Source: Glycomyces arizonensis DSM 44726 (GTDB lineage: Bacteria > Actinomycetota > Actinomycetes > Mycobacteriales > Micromonosporaceae). From it: 64,000 bases of DNA. The translations under genes and the position numbers were made by a program. The notes under the pieces are model-generated. The model ran no database searches, was not told where the DNA came from, and saw nothing but the letters and a program-made list of their open reading frames with translations. The stretch spans positions 310,001 to 374,000 of the forward strand of contig NZ_AXWO01000003.1 of NCBI RefSeq assembly GCF_000482705.1. The letters are read 5' to 3'. Below, piece after piece: positions 1-9,123 of this stretch (its first letter is position 1; each line of letters starts with the position of its first letter).

Positions 1-1
1 G

Positions 2-298
2 AAGGAGCGGAACCGGCCGGCCGTCTCCGCGATCAAGTCGGCGCTGTCGGCCATCGACAACGCCGGGGCCGTCGACGCCGTGCCGGTCGACTCCGCCGCG
101 CCGCTCGGCCCCGCGGGCCTCGCCGCCGACGTCCCGCGCCGCGAGCTGACCGAGGACGAGGTCGTCGCCATCGTCCGCGCCGAGGCCGACGAGCTGCGGG
201 CGGCCGCCGAGGAGTACGAGGGCTACGGCAAGGGCGAGCGCGCCGAGGAGCTGCGCTCGGCCCTGCGGGCCCTCGCGCCCTACACCGGCGCCGCCTGA
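2..298 (+). CDS. GatB/YqeY domain protein, 3' part
   Basis: The reading frame is open from the window edge to a TGA at 298, so the 5' end lies outside. The visible 98 residues begin with a segment rich in Lys/Arg and small residues ([15 protein letters not shown]), as in the helical region of actinobacterial GatB/YqeY-domain proteins. They end with an E/A-rich helix pair ([21 protein letters not shown]). The family resembles the tRNA-binding tail of the GatB amidotransferase subunit, but its role is not established. A perfect hairpin follows and separates it from aroC. Confidence 0.7.
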   Translation, partial: KERNRPAVSAIKSALSAIDNAGAVDAVPVDSAAPLGPAGLAADVPRRELTEDEVVAIVRAEADELRAAAEEYEGYGKGERAEELRSALRALAPYTGAA

Positions 299-307
299 AG
301 CTCAGCC

Positions 308-327
308 GGTGGGACACCCGTCCCACC
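308..327 (+). terminator. hairpin between YqeY-like gene and aroC
   Basis: GGTGGGAC and GTCCCACC form a perfect 8-bp stem with an ACCC loop, 10 nt after the preceding stop codon. There is no T-run, as is usual for hairpins in this GC range, so termination is inferred from position only. Confidence 0.45.
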
Positions 328-367
328 AGGTGCGCGATCGCGGCGGCCGGGGTGGCAGACTTGAGGC

Positions 368-1546
368 GTGTTGCGATGGATGACAGCTGGAGAATCACAC
401 GGACCCGAGCTCGTGGTCACCCTCGACGGCCTGCCCGCGGGCGTCGAGCTGACCACCGGCGCCGTGGCCGCCGAACTGGCCCGCCGCCGCCTCGGCTACG
501 GACGCGGCGCCCGCATGAAGTTCGAGGCCGACCAGGTCGGCTTCATCGGCGGCGTCCGCCACGGCCGCACCCTCGGCTCGCCCGTCGCCATCAAGGTCGG
601 CAACACCGAGTGGCCCAAGTGGGAGCAGGTCATGGCCGCCGACCCCGTCGACGAGGCCGTCCTGGAAGGACTCGCCCGCAACGCGCCCCTCACCCGCCCC
701 CGGCCCGGCCACGCCGACCTGGCCGGGATGCAGAAGTACGACCACGCCGACGCCCGCCCCATCCTCGAGCGCGCCTCCGCCCGCGAGACCGCCGCGCGCG
801 TCGCCGGAGGCACCGCCGCCAAGGCGTTCCTGAAGCAGGCCTTCGGCATCGAGATCGTCTCCCACGTCAAGGCCCTCGGGCCCGTCCGCGTCAAGGACGG
901 CACCGTCCCCGCCCCGGCCGACGCCGAGGCCGTCGACGCCGACCCGATGCGCTGCCTCGACCCCGACGCCTCGGCCCGCATGGTCGCCGAGGTCGACGCC
1001 GCCAAGAAGGACGCCGACACCCTCGGCGGCGTCGTCGAGGTCCTCGCCTACAACGTCCCGCCCGGCCTGGGCTCCCACGTCCAATGGGATCGCAAGCTCG
1101 ACGCCCGCCTCGCCACCGCGCTCATGTCCATCCAGTCGGTCAAGGCCGTCGAGATCGGCGACGGCCTCATGCAGGCGAGCGTCCGCGGCTCGGCCGCCCA
1201 CGACGAGATCGTCCCCGGCGCCGCAGGCGTCGAGCGCCTCACCGACCGCGCGGGGGGCCTCGAAGGCGGCATCACCACCGGCCAGCCCGTGCGCGTCTCG
1301 GCGATGCTCAAGCCGATCTCGTCCCTGACGAGGCCGCTGCGCACCGTCGACACCGCCACCGGCGAGGCGGCCGAGGCCATCAACCAGCGCTCCGACGTGT
1401 GCGCCGTCCCCGCCGGGGCCGTCGTCGCCGAGGCGATGGTCGCCTACGTCCTCGCCGAGGCCGCCCTCGAGAAGTTCGGCGGCGACTCCGTCGCCGAGGC
1501 CAGGCGCAACTGCGAGTCCTACCTCGAGCACCTGCGGGTGAAGTGA
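368..1546 (+). CDS. aroC: chorismate synthase
   Basis: Chorismate synthase converts 5-enolpyruvylshikimate 3-phosphate to chorismate with reduced FMN, the last common step of aromatic amino acid synthesis. The 392-residue product is full length. It has the N-terminal GESHGP motif (residues 8-13, including the active-site His11) and the Arg-rich [12 protein letters not shown] segment at 39-50 that binds FMN and substrate. The start is GTG at 368. No Shine-Dalgarno sequence is clear, and a weak -10-like CAGACT lies about 6 nt upstream, so the transcript may be leaderless. The stop codon overlaps the ATG of aroKB (TGATG), which implies translational coupling. Confidence 0.96.
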   Translation: MLRWMTAGESHGPELVVTLDGLPAGVELTTGAVAAELARRRLGYGRGARMKFEADQVGFIGGVRHGRTLGSPVAIKVGNTEWPKWEQVMAADPVDEAVLEGLARNAPLTRPRPGHADLAGMQKYDHADARPILERASARETAARVAGGTAAKAFLKQAFGIEIVSHVKALGPVRVKDGTVPAPADAEAVDADPMRCLDPDASARMVAEVDAAKKDADTLGGVVEVLAYNVPPGLGSHVQWDRKLDARLATALMSIQSVKAVEIGDGLMQASVRGSAAHDEIVPGAAGVERLTDRAGGLEGGITTGQPVRVSAMLKPISSLTRPLRTVDTATGEAAEAINQRSDVCAVPAGAVVAEAMVAYVLAEAALEKFGGDSVAEARRNCESYLEHLRVK

Positions 1547-3102
1547 TGGGACTCGTCGTCATCGTCGGCCCGCCCGGCTCGGGCAAGACCACCGTCGGCA
1601 CCGCGCTCGCCGAGCGCCTCGGCACGACCTTCCGCGACACCGACGCCGACATCGCCGCCGCGGCCGGCAAGCCGATCCCGGACATCTTCATCGACCACGG
1701 CGAGGACCACTTCCGCGCGCTCGAACGCGAGGCCGTGCGCCGCGCCGTCGCCGAGCACGACGGCGTCCTCGCGCTCGGCGGGGGAGCGGTCATGGCCGAG
1801 GCCACCCGCAAGCTCCTGGCCGACGTGCCCGTCGTCCACCTCCTGGTCGACCTCGCCGACGCCGTCAAGCGCACCGAGATCGACCGCGGCCGCCCGCTCC
1901 TGGCGGTCAACCCGCGCGCCACGCTCCGCAGGCTCATGGACGAGCGCCTCCCGCTCTACCGGGAGGTCGCCGACATCGAGATCGACACCAGCGGCAGGGC
2001 CGTCGAGGACCTGGCCGCCGAGATCGCCGGGAAGCTCGCCACCCGCACCGTCACCGTGCACGACGCCGAGGCGCCCTACCCGGTCCTCATCGGACGCGGC
2101 GCCGTCGAGCGCCTGCCCGAGCACCTGGGCCGCGCCTCCCGCGTCGCAGTCCTCCACACCGCCAGCACCGCCGCCCTCGCCGAACGGGTCGGCTCGCTCG
2201 CGCCCGAAGGCGTCGAGACCACCCTCATGGAGATCCCCGACGCCGAGGACGGCAAGTCGATCGCCGTCGCCGAGCAATGCTGGGAAGCGCTCGGCGCCGA
2301 AGGCTTCACCCGCACCGACCTCGTCGTCGGCGTCGGCGGGGGAGCGGTGACCGACCTGGCCGGGTTCGTCGCGGCCTGCTGGCTGCGCGGCGTGGCCGTC
2401 GTCCACGTCCCCACCTCGCTGCTCGGCGCGGTGGACGCCGCCGTGGGCGGCAAGACCGGCGTCAACACCGCCGCGGGCAAGAACCTCGTCGGCGCCTTCC
2501 ACCCGCCGAGCGCGGTCCTGGTCGACCTCGACAACTTCGCGACCCTCCCGAAGCGCGACCTCGCCGCGGGCATGGCCGAGATCGTCAAGGCCGGGTTCAT
2601 CGACGACCCGGCCATCCTCGAACTCATCGAGCGCGACCCCGAGGCCGCCCTCGACGCCTCAGGGCCCGTCCTGGCCGAACTGGTCGAGCGCGCCATCGCC
2701 ATGAAGGCCCGCGTGGTCGCCGCCGACCTCAAAGAGGGCGGCCTGCGCGCGATCCTCAACTACGGGCACACCTTCGCGCACGCCATAGAGAAGCTCGAGC
2801 ACTACCGCTGGCGCCACGGCGACGCCGTCGCCGTCGGCATGGTCTACGCCGCCCACCTCGGCGCCATCACCGGCCGTATCGACCTCGTCGAGCGCACGAG
2901 ATCGCTGCTCTCGGCGATCGGCCTGCCCGTCACGTACGAGGCCGGCCGCTGGGACGAGATCAGCGCGGTCATGAAGATCGACAAGAAGAACATCGGCGCC
3001 ACGCAGCGGTTCGTGCTGCTGGACGCGCTCGGCCGGGCCGTCGTGGTCGACGACGTGACCGCCGAGCAGCAGCGCGAGGCGTATGGGAGACTCACCGCTT
3101 GA
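1546..3102 (+). CDS. aroKB: fused shikimate kinase / 3-dehydroquinate synthase
   Basis: One uninterrupted 518-residue frame carries two enzymes usually encoded by adjacent genes. Residues 1-165 are shikimate kinase: Walker A GPPGSGKT at 8-15, substrate-binding Asp33 and Arg57, the Gly78-Gly80 turn and an RGRPLL lid at about 114-119. Residues 166-518 are dehydroquinate synthase: NAD-binding [30 protein letters not shown], and the metal-ligand [11 protein letters not shown] and HGDAVAVGM segments. There is no stop, start or linker of note between the halves. The TGA stop lies inside the right end of the TnpB element that follows (TTGA at 3099-3102). A fused enzyme would run the second and fifth steps of the shikimate pathway. 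Confidence 0.93.
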   Translation: MGLVVIVGPPGSGKTTVGTALAERLGTTFRDTDADIAAAAGKPIPDIFIDHGEDHFRALEREAVRRAVAEHDGVLALGGGAVMAEATRKLLADVPVVHLLVDLADAVKRTEIDRGRPLLAVNPRATLRRLMDERLPLYREVADIEIDTSGRAVEDLAAEIAGKLATRTVTVHDAEAPYPVLIGRGAVERLPEHLGRASRVAVLHTASTAALAERVGSLAPEGVETTLMEIPDAEDGKSIAVAEQCWEALGAEGFTRTDLVVGVGGGAVTDLAGFVAACWLRGVAVVHVPTSLLGAVDAAVGGKTGVNTAAGKNLVGAFHPPSAVLVDLDNFATLPKRDLAAGMAEIVKAGFIDDPAILELIERDPEAALDASGPVLAELVERAIAMKARVVAADLKEGGLRAILNYGHTFAHAIEKLEHYRWRHGDAVAVGMVYAAHLGAITGRIDLVERTRSLLSAIGLPVTYEAGRWDEISAVMKIDKKNIGATQRFVLLDALGRAVVVDDVTAEQQREAYGRLTA

Positions 3103-3330
3103 CATCCTTCACCCGCCTGTGGGCGGGCTGTTCCCGGCTTGCGGTCCGCTTGGGGCGGGCCGGCTACGGTTGGGTTCCCGTTTCGACGGGCCGTGCCGGG
3201 CATGCCCGGTCTTACCGGCCCTCCGCGGGCGTTTCAGGTGTCCGCATGCCCTGCGGCCACCAGGCGTTTGCCTTCACGTCTGATGTTGATCTCGGCGTTG
3301 GCGTCCCGGTCGTGGACCGCCCCGCATCCG
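3099..3330 (-). ncRNA. candidate omega (reRNA) guide RNA of TnpB
   Basis: TnpB nucleases use an RNA transcribed from the 3' end of tnpB through the element's right end. Here about 135 nt of structured noncoding sequence follow the tnpB stop: a CCGGGCATGCCCGG palindrome (3196-3209), a CCCG/CGGG hairpin (3177-3190) and the terminal CCCGCC/GGCGGG hairpin (3112-3127). The RNA would end at 3099 and its guide would be read from the flanking aroKB sequence (3079-3098). The 5' end is a guess placed inside tnpB. Confidence 0.4.
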
Positions 3331-4418
3331 CACGCCCATTCCCGCACCGACAGACCCTCCAGGCCCTTCGGGCCGGTCAACGCCCCGCAGGCCGAGCACA
3401 GCTGCGTGGACGGGAAGTACCGGTCAATCCAGGCGAAGGTGCGCCCGGTGCGTGCGGCTTTGGATTCGAGCCGGGCCAGGAACATACCGAGTGCGGCGTC
3501 ATGTACGGACTTCGATGCGCGGCAACGCGCCAGGCCCTTGACGCACAGGTCTTCGACGTACACGGCTTGGTTCTCGCCGATGATCGCCTTGACCTGTTTG
3601 TTAAGCCAGTCGTCTCGCTTTGCTCGGGTCTGCTCGTGAAGGCGCGCCACTTTGAGCCGAGCCTTCTCCCGGCGTGCCGACCCCTGCTGCTTGCGCGAGA
3701 GGGCGCGCTGGGCCTTTTTCAGTTTTCGCTCCGCCTGGCGGAAGAACTTCGGCGACTCGATCGTCTTCCCGCCGCGCAGCACAGCGAAGGACTTGAGCCC
3801 GAGGTCGATGCCGGTCTCGGCCTCGGGGTCGGCGATCGGCTCGGCCATCTCCGTACCGTCGTCGACAGCGACGACGAAGCTCGCGTAATATTTCCCGGTC
3901 GGGGTCTTGATGACCGTCACGCTGGAGGGCTCTGCGGGCAGTTCCCGCGACCAGGCGATTTTGAGTTCGCCGACCTTCGCGATGTACAACCGGCCGTTCG
4001 CCTTCAGGGTGAATCCGCGCCGCGTGTACCGGGCGGTCTGTGTGTTCGAGCGGCGCTTGAACCGCGGCGGCCCGATCCGGCCACCGGCCCGCTTGCCGGT
4101 CAGGGAGTCGAAGAAGTTCCGGTACGCCTGATGGCAGTCGCGCAGCGCCTGCTGCAACGGCACCGTGGAGACCTCGGCCAGCCAGGCCCGCTCGGGAGTG
4201 CGTTTCGCCGCGGTGATGAGCCGCTTGTCCAGCTCGGCCGTCGATGGGTAGGCCAGCTGCGAGCGGTGCGCGGCCTTGCGGGCGGCCACGGCGTCGTTGT
4301 ACACCACCCGAACGCACCCGAACACCCGCGCCAGCGCCTGGCGCTGCGGGCGGGTCGGGTAGATCCGAAAGGAGTACCGAAGATGCACGCGAGCAACCGT
4401 AGCCAAGAGGTACGACAT
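3234..4418 (-). CDS. tnpB: TnpB-family RNA-guided nuclease (IS605 OrfB)
   Basis: With the ATG at 4418 the product has 394 residues, normal for TnpB, although the frame stays open to 4466. The N-terminal [15 protein letters not shown] is the usual OrfB opening. The split RuvC nuclease is intact: Asp205 in GIDLGLKSF, Glu289 in [11 protein letters not shown] and Asp372 in [12 protein letters not shown] zinc ribbon uses Cys341/Cys344 (CSAC) and Cys363/Cys365 (CGC). All catalytic residues are present, so it may be active. TnpB proteins are RNA-guided DNA endonucleases that cut donor sites next to a short motif. It is antisense to the aro operon and has no tnpA partner. Confidence 0.92.
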   Translation of the reverse strand: MSYLLATVARVHLRYSFRIYPTRPQRQALARVFGCVRVVYNDAVAARKAAHRSQLAYPSTAELDKRLITAAKRTPERAWLAEVSTVPLQQALRDCHQAYRNFFDSLTGKRAGGRIGPPRFKRRSNTQTARYTRRGFTLKANGRLYIAKVGELKIAWSRELPAEPSSVTVIKTPTGKYYASFVVAVDDGTEMAEPIADPEAETGIDLGLKSFAVLRGGKTIESPKFFRQAERKLKKAQRALSRKQQGSARREKARLKVARLHEQTRAKRDDWLNKQVKAIIGENQAVYVEDLCVKGLARCRASKSVHDAALGMFLARLESKAARTGRTFAWIDRYFPSTQLCSACGALTGPKGLEGLSVREWACGCGAVHDRDANAEINIRREGKRLVAAGHADT

Positions 4419-4516
4419 TCCCTCGTCCCCAGGCTCGCTGGCGCAGGACCGCGGGCAGACGATCACCCCGGTTTCCTTCCAGCCCGAAAAGACGGGGCAT
4501 TCTCTGGGAGGACCGC

Positions 4517-4942
4517 GTGAAGACGTACGTGCTCAACGGCCCCAACCTCAACCGCCTCGGCAGGCGCGAACCGGCGATCTACGGCTCGCAGACGCTCGAC
4601 GACCTCGCCGAGCTGTGCCGGGGGACCGGCGCCGAGCTCGGCCTGGAGGTCGACTTCCGGCAGACCAACGCCGAGCACGAGCTCCTCGAATGGCTCCACG
4701 AGGCCGCCGACGAGCAGACCTCGGTGGTGCTCAACGCCGCCGCCTGGACGCACACCTCGGTGGCCGTCGGCGACGCCTGCGCGCAGCTGACCGCGCCGCT
4801 CATCGAGGTCCACCTGTCCAACGTCTTCACCCGCGAGCCGTTCCGCCACCACTCCTACGTCTCGGCGCACGCCGTCGGCGTCATCGCGGGCCTCGGCTTC
4901 GGCGGCTACACCGCCGCGCTCCGCCACCTCGCCGCCCTCTGA
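4517..4942 (+). CDS. aroQ: 3-dehydroquinate dehydratase, type II
   Basis: This enzyme removes water from 3-dehydroquinate, the third shikimate-pathway step. The 141-residue product matches type II size. It has [17 protein letters not shown] (residues 7-23) with catalytic Arg17 and Tyr22, Asn73 in NAAAWTHTS, His99 in EVHLSN and Arg110. The start is GTG at 4517 with GGGAGG at 4506-4511, which now lies inside the left end of the TnpB element. Before insertion the gene probably overlapped aroKB by GTGA. It converges with the amidohydrolase gene, 14 bp apart. Confidence 0.94.
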   Translation: MKTYVLNGPNLNRLGRREPAIYGSQTLDDLAELCRGTGAELGLEVDFRQTNAEHELLEWLHEAADEQTSVVLNAAAWTHTSVAVGDACAQLTAPLIEVHLSNVFTREPFRHHSYVSAHAVGVIAGLGFGGYTAALRHLAAL

Positions 4943-4956
4943 CGGCACGGCGGCGC

Positions 4957-6414
4957 TCAGGTCGGCGGCGCGAGCGCGACCGGATGGCCGTTCTTCCAGA
5001 CGGCGGCGACGCCGTAGGAGCCGATGACCCGGTCGGGATCGGTCGTGTCGAACAGGACCAGGTCGCCGCGGCGGCCTTCGGCGATGCGGCCGCGGTCGTC
5101 GAGACCGAAGACGTCGGCGGTCTTGGAGGTCGCCCCGGACAGGACCTCCTCGGTGGACAGTCCGGCGCCGGCGAGCAGCTCCATCTCGTGGTGGACGCTC
5201 ACCCCGGCGATGGTCGGGGCGTTGCTGAGGTCCGTGCCGACCAGCAGTTCCACGCCCGCCGAGCGGACCGCCTCGATTGAGGCGTCGGTCCGGTCCCGCC
5301 ACCATTCGAGGTCGGCCACGGCGCAGAACTCGAACACCCGCTCAGCGTCCCGCTCCTGCAGACGGTCGAGCCGTTCGGCGACCGGATGGTCCGGATCGAG
5401 GAACCGGGTGGCGTCGTGCTCGCACCGAGCCGGAGAGGCGACCGTCAGGGTGGCGACGACCGGGATGCGCCGCTCCGCCATCAGCTCCACCGCCTCCTGC
5501 GAGACGGCCTCGCCGACCGGCAGGTGGGCGAGGACGTCGACGTCGGCTCTGGCCGCCGTCAAGGCGTCCTCCCAAGTGGAGACGTGAGCGACGGCGAGGC
5601 GGTTCCGGGCGTGGGCGGCCGCTGCCGCCGCCGTCGCCTGGTCTTGGTCCAAGGTGGGCATCTCGCCGGTCCCGGCGATGAACAGCTTGAGGTAGTCGGC
5701 CCCGGCCGCGAACCGGTCCTCCACGAAGCCCGCCACGTCATCGAGCCCTTCGACGACCGGCGCGTCCGGCGTGATCTGGGTCGGGTGGCCGCCGGGCACG
5801 GTCATGCCCCAGCCCGCGAACCAGATGTCGGCGTACGGGGACTCGTCCAGGGAAGTGCGGGCCTCGCGCGCATCGGCGTCGGCCTCGCCGTGCATGTCGA
5901 GCATGGCCGTGACGCCGAACCGGAGCGAGGCGGCGGCGTAGACGGTCGAGGAGTGCGCGTGCGCGTCGATCAGGCCGGGCAGCAGGACGCGGCCGCCGCA
6001 GTCGAACACCTCGAGGCCCTCGCCGTCCAGGCCGCGGCCGACCTCGGCGACCATGCCGTCGCGGATCGCGACGCTGTCGTGCTCGGTGAACCGCTCGCCG
6101 TCGAAGACCACGGCGTTGGCCAGCAGCGCCGCTCCGCCGGTGCCGCTCGTGTCGGAACCGGTGCCCTCGCAGGCGGCGGTCAGGGGCACGGCCAGTCCCG
6201 CGGCCAGGAGGCCGCGTCGCGAGAGGTGCGGGGCCGTGGGCCTCCCGCCGGGGTGGTCGGACGTCGGGGCGATGCCGTCAATATATCGCGGCGGCCCGCC
6301 CGCGAGGGTCCGGCCGCTCGCCGGGCAGGGCTGCGTGCCTGGACACAGCCGACTCGCCTGCCCGGTGGCGCGCCGACGATGGCCGCTACTATTGATCGCC
6401 GGTCCGCTCAACAA
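4957..6414 (-). CDS. amidohydrolase-family lipoprotein
   Basis: The metal-dependent amidohydrolase core is clear: HxH in DAHAHSS, a lysine in DYLKLF that may be carboxylated, His in VAHVSTW and LAHLPVG, and Asp in VGTDLS. It resembles imidazolonepropionase/prolidase-like members, but the substrate is unknown. [18 protein letters not shown] combines a twin-arginine-like motif with a lipobox, so the protein is probably exported and lipid-anchored. The only ATG upstream is at 6414, which leaves 65 residues before SRR and crowds the efp promoter. A start nearer 6282, at an unusual ATT, is possible. In mycobacteria a pepQ-type peptidase gene occupies this place between aroQ and efp; here an unrelated gene on the other strand does. 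Confidence 0.75.
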   Translation of the reverse strand: MLSGPAINSSGHRRRATGQASRLCPGTQPCPASGRTLAGGPPRYIDGIAPTSDHPGGRPTAPHLSRRGLLAAGLAVPLTAACEGTGSDTSGTGGAALLANAVVFDGERFTEHDSVAIRDGMVAEVGRGLDGEGLEVFDCGGRVLLPGLIDAHAHSSTVYAAASLRFGVTAMLDMHGEADADAREARTSLDESPYADIWFAGWGMTVPGGHPTQITPDAPVVEGLDDVAGFVEDRFAAGADYLKLFIAGTGEMPTLDQDQATAAAAAAHARNRLAVAHVSTWEDALTAARADVDVLAHLPVGEAVSQEAVELMAERRIPVVATLTVASPARCEHDATRFLDPDHPVAERLDRLQERDAERVFEFCAVADLEWWRDRTDASIEAVRSAGVELLVGTDLSNAPTIAGVSVHHEMELLAGAGLSTEEVLSGATSKTADVFGLDDRGRIAEGRRGDLVLFDTTDPDRVIGSYGVAAVWKNGHPVALAPPT

Positions 6415-6439
6415 CCTCTATCGAAAGAGACTTACGCCC

Positions 6440-6997
6440 GTGGCAACCACGAACGACCTCAAGAACGGCATGGTGCTCAACCTGGAGGGCCAGCTCTGGC
6501 AGGTCCAGGAGTTCCAGCACGTCAAGCCCGGTAAAGGCCCGGCGTTCGTGCGCACGACCCTGAAGCAGATCCCCTCCGGCAAGATCGTCGACAAGACCTT
6601 CAACGCCGGCACCAAGGTCGAGACCGCCACCGTCGACCGCCGCACCATGAACTACCTCTACAAGGAGGGCGAGGACTTCGTGTTCATGGACATGGAGACC
6701 TACGACCAGTTCCCGATCATGCCCGCCCTGGTCGGCGAGGCCGGCAAGTGGATGCTGGAGAACTCCGAGGCCACCGTCGCCATGCACGAGGGCAAGGCCC
6801 TGTACGTCGAGATCCCGGCCTCGGTCGAGCTCACCATCACCTACACCGAGCCGGGCCTCCAGGGCGACCGCTCCTCGGGCGGCACCAAGCCCGCCACCGT
6901 CGAGACCGGCGCGCAGGTCAACGTGCCGCTGTTCATCGAGAACGGCGAGAAGATCAAGGTCGACACCCGCGACGGCAAATACCTCTCGCGGGCCTAG
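6440..6997 (+). CDS. efp: translation elongation factor P
   Basis: EF-P enters the ribosomal E site and relieves stalling at consecutive prolines. The 185-residue product has the KOW-like N domain and two OB domains of the family. The loop is KPGKGPA with Lys32 at the tip. Actinobacterial EF-Ps have this PGKGP loop, and in Corynebacterium the lysine works without modification. No modification genes are seen here. GTG at 6440 is preceded by GAAAGAGA at 6422-6429. nusB follows after 5 nt. Confidence 0.96.
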   Translation: MATTNDLKNGMVLNLEGQLWQVQEFQHVKPGKGPAFVRTTLKQIPSGKIVDKTFNAGTKVETATVDRRTMNYLYKEGEDFVFMDMETYDQFPIMPALVGEAGKWMLENSEATVAMHEGKALYVEIPASVELTITYTEPGLQGDRSSGGTKPATVETGAQVNVPLFIENGEKIKVDTRDGKYLSRA

Positions 6998-7002
6998 GCG
7001 CA

Positions 7003-7482
7003 GTGGGGAAGAAGCAGACGCAGTCCGGTCCCCTCACCGCGCGTACGAAGTGGCGCATGCGCGCCGTCGAGATCCTCTACGAGGCCGAGAGCCGCGACGA
7101 GCCGGTCGAGACCGTCCTCCGCGAGCGTGCCGACCGCGCCGCGGCCGACCCGGAGGCGCCCCGGCTCCCGGCCTACGCCGAGCAGCTGGTGCGCGGCGTC
7201 GCCGACCGCATCGACGGGATCGACGAGGCGCTGCGCGAGGCCGCGTCCGGCTGGGCGATCGAGCGGATGCCCGCCGTCGACCGGAACGTGCTGCGGGTGG
7301 GCCTCTACGAGATCCGGTTCGTCGAGGACGTCGACGTGCCGGTGGCCATCAAGGAGGCGCTGCGCGTGGCCGAGCAGATCGGCTCCTCGGACGACCCCTC
7401 GTTCGTCAACGCCGTCCTCGACAGGGCCGCCCGCCTGAAGTGGAACGACGAGTCCGATGAGGACCACGGCTCCGAAGACTGA
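7003..7482 (+). CDS. nusB: transcription antitermination protein NusB
   Basis: NusB pairs with ribosomal protein S10 on boxA RNA to promote rRNA antitermination. The 159-residue all-helical product has the family blocks RMRAVEILYEAE near the start, AIERMPAVDRNVLRVGLYEI in the middle, and VPVAIKEALRVAEQIG followed by FVNAVLDRAA near the end. GTG at 7003 is 5 nt after the efp stop, so the two genes are co-transcribed, with a strong hairpin 12 nt after nusB. The C-terminus is acidic (ESDEDHGSED). Confidence 0.93.
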   Translation: MGKKQTQSGPLTARTKWRMRAVEILYEAESRDEPVETVLRERADRAAADPEAPRLPAYAEQLVRGVADRIDGIDEALREAASGWAIERMPAVDRNVLRVGLYEIRFVEDVDVPVAIKEALRVAEQIGSSDDPSFVNAVLDRAARLKWNDESDEDHGSED

Positions 7483-7493
7483 GCCTTGGAAGC

Positions 7494-7535
7494 ACGACGG
7501 CCGGGACGCCCGTGAGGGCGGCCCGGCCGTGTCGT
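7494..7535 (+). terminator. two-part hairpin after nusB
   Basis: ACGGCCGGG (7497-7505) pairs with CCCGGCCGT (7522-7530). Inside it CGCCC/GGGCG forms a second stem with a GTGA loop, giving a continuous 14-bp hairpin with one internal mismatch. The remaining 230 bp to bldD hold no gene; a second GC-rich inverted sequence around 7600-7670 could end bldD transcription. Confidence 0.6.
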
Positions 7536-7762
7536 ATGTGCACTGGTTTTTGGGCACTGCCTGTGTGCCGCACGCCGTCCCGGCGTGCCGCGCCACCGGC
7601 GCCGGCCCAGGCCGCAGGGGATCGGTGTTGCGGCCCGGCCGTGTGGCCGCCGACTGCTCGTCGGCGGTCGGCGGGAGTCACGCCCCCACCTCGAATCGAT
7701 TCGTTCCTCAGAAGACCCGCTAGGGCCCCAACGGCACTGAATCGTTTTACTCGGCGCTGCCG

Positions 7763-8260
7763 CTACTCGTCGGCGGCGAAGAAGGCTTGCAGGTCGTGCA
7801 CCAGGACACCGAAGTCCTCGAGCTTCTCGATCAGGCCGGAGGGCGTGGTCGAGTAGATGACCGCCAGGGTGTAGAGGTCGTCGGCGCGGATGGAGAGGAT
7901 CCGGCCGTTGTAGTCGCCGCGGCGCTGCTGGATCGAGCGCGCCAGCCTGGCGACGTGCTCGAGGTCGGCGTCGGGGTGGTCGTACAGCGCCTCGAGGTTG
8001 AGGACGATCTTCTCGGGCTGCTCGATGGGGAGCGGCACGCCCTCCGGCAGCAGTTCCGAGACGGGGATCCGGTAGAAGTCGGCCAGCTCGGCGAGGCGGC
8101 TGACGGTGATGGACCGGTCGCCCCGCTCGTAGGAACCGATGACGACGGCCTTCCACTTGCCGCCGGACTTGTCCTCTACGCCTTGCAGCGACAGCCCCTG
8201 CTGCATGCGGATGTCACGCAGCCGGTTGCCGAGCGCCTTGGCGTATTCAGATGTCGCCAT
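7763..8260 (-). CDS. bldD: BldD, c-di-GMP-responsive developmental regulator
   Basis: BldD represses sporulation genes in Streptomyces when held dimeric by tetrameric cyclic di-GMP. Residues 1-75 are an XRE-type helix-turn-helix (GNRLRDIRMQQGLSLQGVE, then GSYERGDRSITVSRLAELA). The C-terminal domain carries the c-di-GMP signature RxD-x8-RxxD: Arg114-Gly-Asp116 and Arg125-Ala-Asp-Asp128, at the positions used in S. coelicolor. The 165-residue length also fits. Binding of c-di-GMP is therefore likely. It is transcribed away from the pyr operon. A TTGGTA-18-TAGGAT pair at about 8299-8328 could be its promoter. Confidence 0.93.
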   Translation of the reverse strand: MATSEYAKALGNRLRDIRMQQGLSLQGVEDKSGGKWKAVVIGSYERGDRSITVSRLAELADFYRIPVSELLPEGVPLPIEQPEKIVLNLEALYDHPDADLEHVARLARSIQQRRGDYNGRILSIRADDLYTLAVIYSTTPSGLIEKLEDFGVLVHDLQAFFAADE

Positions 8261-8444
8261 GTGGGATCAACTCCAAGTTTTCGGTACGGGAGGAATCCTA
8301 TTGTTGACTACAGTCGGTTACCAACGGCCGTTGGGGTCCCCGAAACTAGTGTTCTTCGTCGCGTAAGGCCCGCTCAACCGGTTTCCAAACCTTACTAAAT
8401 CAGTCATACGGGTGTCTTTCGGTGCCGTCTGCGACCGCTCCGCC

Positions 8445-8473
8445 TTCACGCTCTGTTACGGGCAACGTAAGAT
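8445..8473 (+). promoter_or_regulatory. candidate pyr operon promoter
   Basis: TTCACG (8445-8450) and TAAGAT (8468-8473) are separated by 17 bp. A start near 8480 would give a leader of about 53 nt containing the PyrR loop. Confidence 0.4.
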
Positions 8474-8496
8474 GGCTCCCGACGAAACCGTTCTTT

Positions 8497-8528
8497 AACA
8501 GACCGTCCAGTGAGGCGGAGAAGGAGGT
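8497..8528 (+). promoter_or_regulatory. PyrR-binding loop overlapping the pyrR ribosome binding site
   Basis: The leader contains GTCCAGTGAGGC (8505-8516) between short complementary arms, followed by GAGAAGG. This matches the conserved PyrR RNA recognition loop of Bacillus and mycobacterial pyr leaders. It runs directly into AAGGAGG (8521-8527), 5 nt before the pyrR GTG. As shown for Mycobacterium smegmatis, UMP-bound PyrR could block translation initiation. There is no terminator/antiterminator pair in the leader, which supports translational rather than transcriptional control. Confidence 0.72.
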
Positions 8529-8532
8529 TCGC

Positions 8533-9123
8533 GTGGCTCACCCTGCCCGCAGTGCGCCCTCCGGAGGCCCGGACCGGCCGCCGGGAGGCAAACGGATCCT
8601 GGCCACCGACGACATCGGCCGCATCCTCGACCGCATCGCCCACCAGATCCTCGAGAAGACCAAGGGCGCCCCCGACACGATCCTGCTCGGCATCCCCACC
8701 CGCGGCGTGGCGCTCGCCGGGCGGCTCGCCGACCGCATCCGCCGCTTCGGCGACGTCGACGTCCCCGCCGGAACCCTCGACATCACGCTCTACCGGGACG
8801 ACCTGCGCCGCCACGCGCTCCGGCCGCTCGGACCCACCGACCTGCCGCCGTCCGGAGTGGACGAGCAGCGCGTCATCCTCGTCGACGACGTCCTGTACTC
8901 CGGCCGCACCGTCCGCGCCGCCCTCAACGCGCTGTACGACCTCGGCCGCCCCGCGCAGGTGCAGCTGGCGATCCTGGTCGACCGCGGCCACCGCGAACTG
9001 CCGATCCGCGCCGACTACGTCGGCAAGAACATCCCCACCTCCAGCGCCGAGAACGTCGTCGTCAGCCTCACCGAGTACGACGGCTCCGACTCGGTGGTCC
9101 TCACCGGAGGCGAGGACCGGTGA
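8533..9123 (+). CDS. pyrR: PyrR, pyrimidine operon regulator / uracil phosphoribosyltransferase
   Basis: PyrR binds pyr mRNA with UMP to repress the operon and can also act as a uracil phosphoribosyltransferase. The phosphoribosyltransferase fingerprint [13 protein letters not shown] is intact, with [13 protein letters not shown] and the YRDD element that precede it in the family. The GTG at 8533 is chosen because AAGGAGG lies 5 nt upstream; the frame is open further upstream but without a ribosome site. Product length is 196 residues. Its stop overlaps the pyrB GTG by 4 nt. Confidence 0.94.
   Translation: MAHPARSAPSGGPDRPPGGKRILATDDIGRILDRIAHQILEKTKGAPDTILLGIPTRGVALAGRLADRIRRFGDVDVPAGTLDITLYRDDLRRHALRPLGPTDLPPSGVDEQRVILVDDVLYSGRTVRAALNALYDLGRPAQVQLAILVDRGHRELPIRADYVGKNIPTSSAENVVVSLTEYDGSDSVVLTGGEDR

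Larger units (their letters stand above)
3099..4516 (-). mobile_element. IS200/IS605-type element carrying only tnpB (IS1341-like)
   Basis: Read on the minus strand the element ends in a CCCGCC/GGCGGG hairpin (3112-3127), then GAAGGATGTCAA. TCAA is the right cleavage tetranucleotide known from IS608-type elements and falls at 3099-3102. The proposed left end abuts TTCAC (reverse complement of GTGAA at 4517-4521), which would be the target-adjacent motif. Joining 3098 to 4517 recreates ACCGC-GTGAAG, giving aroKB a TGA stop overlapping the aroQ GTG by 4 nt, which is the expected ancestral arrangement. No tnpA is present, so mobility would need a transposase in trans. The left boundary is uncertain by up to 5 nt because ACCGC occurs at both junctions. 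Confidence 0.7.

Noticed and set aside
352-1545. Upstream extension of the aroKB frame through aroC
   Set aside because: The extension is an Arg-rich out-of-frame reading of aroC. The kinase begins at the ATG at 1546.
6283-6414. N-terminal extension of the amidohydrolase as true protein
   Set aside because: It would place the twin-arginine/lipobox signal about 65 residues inside the protein and occupy the efp promoter region. It is kept in the coordinates only because no usual start codon lies closer.
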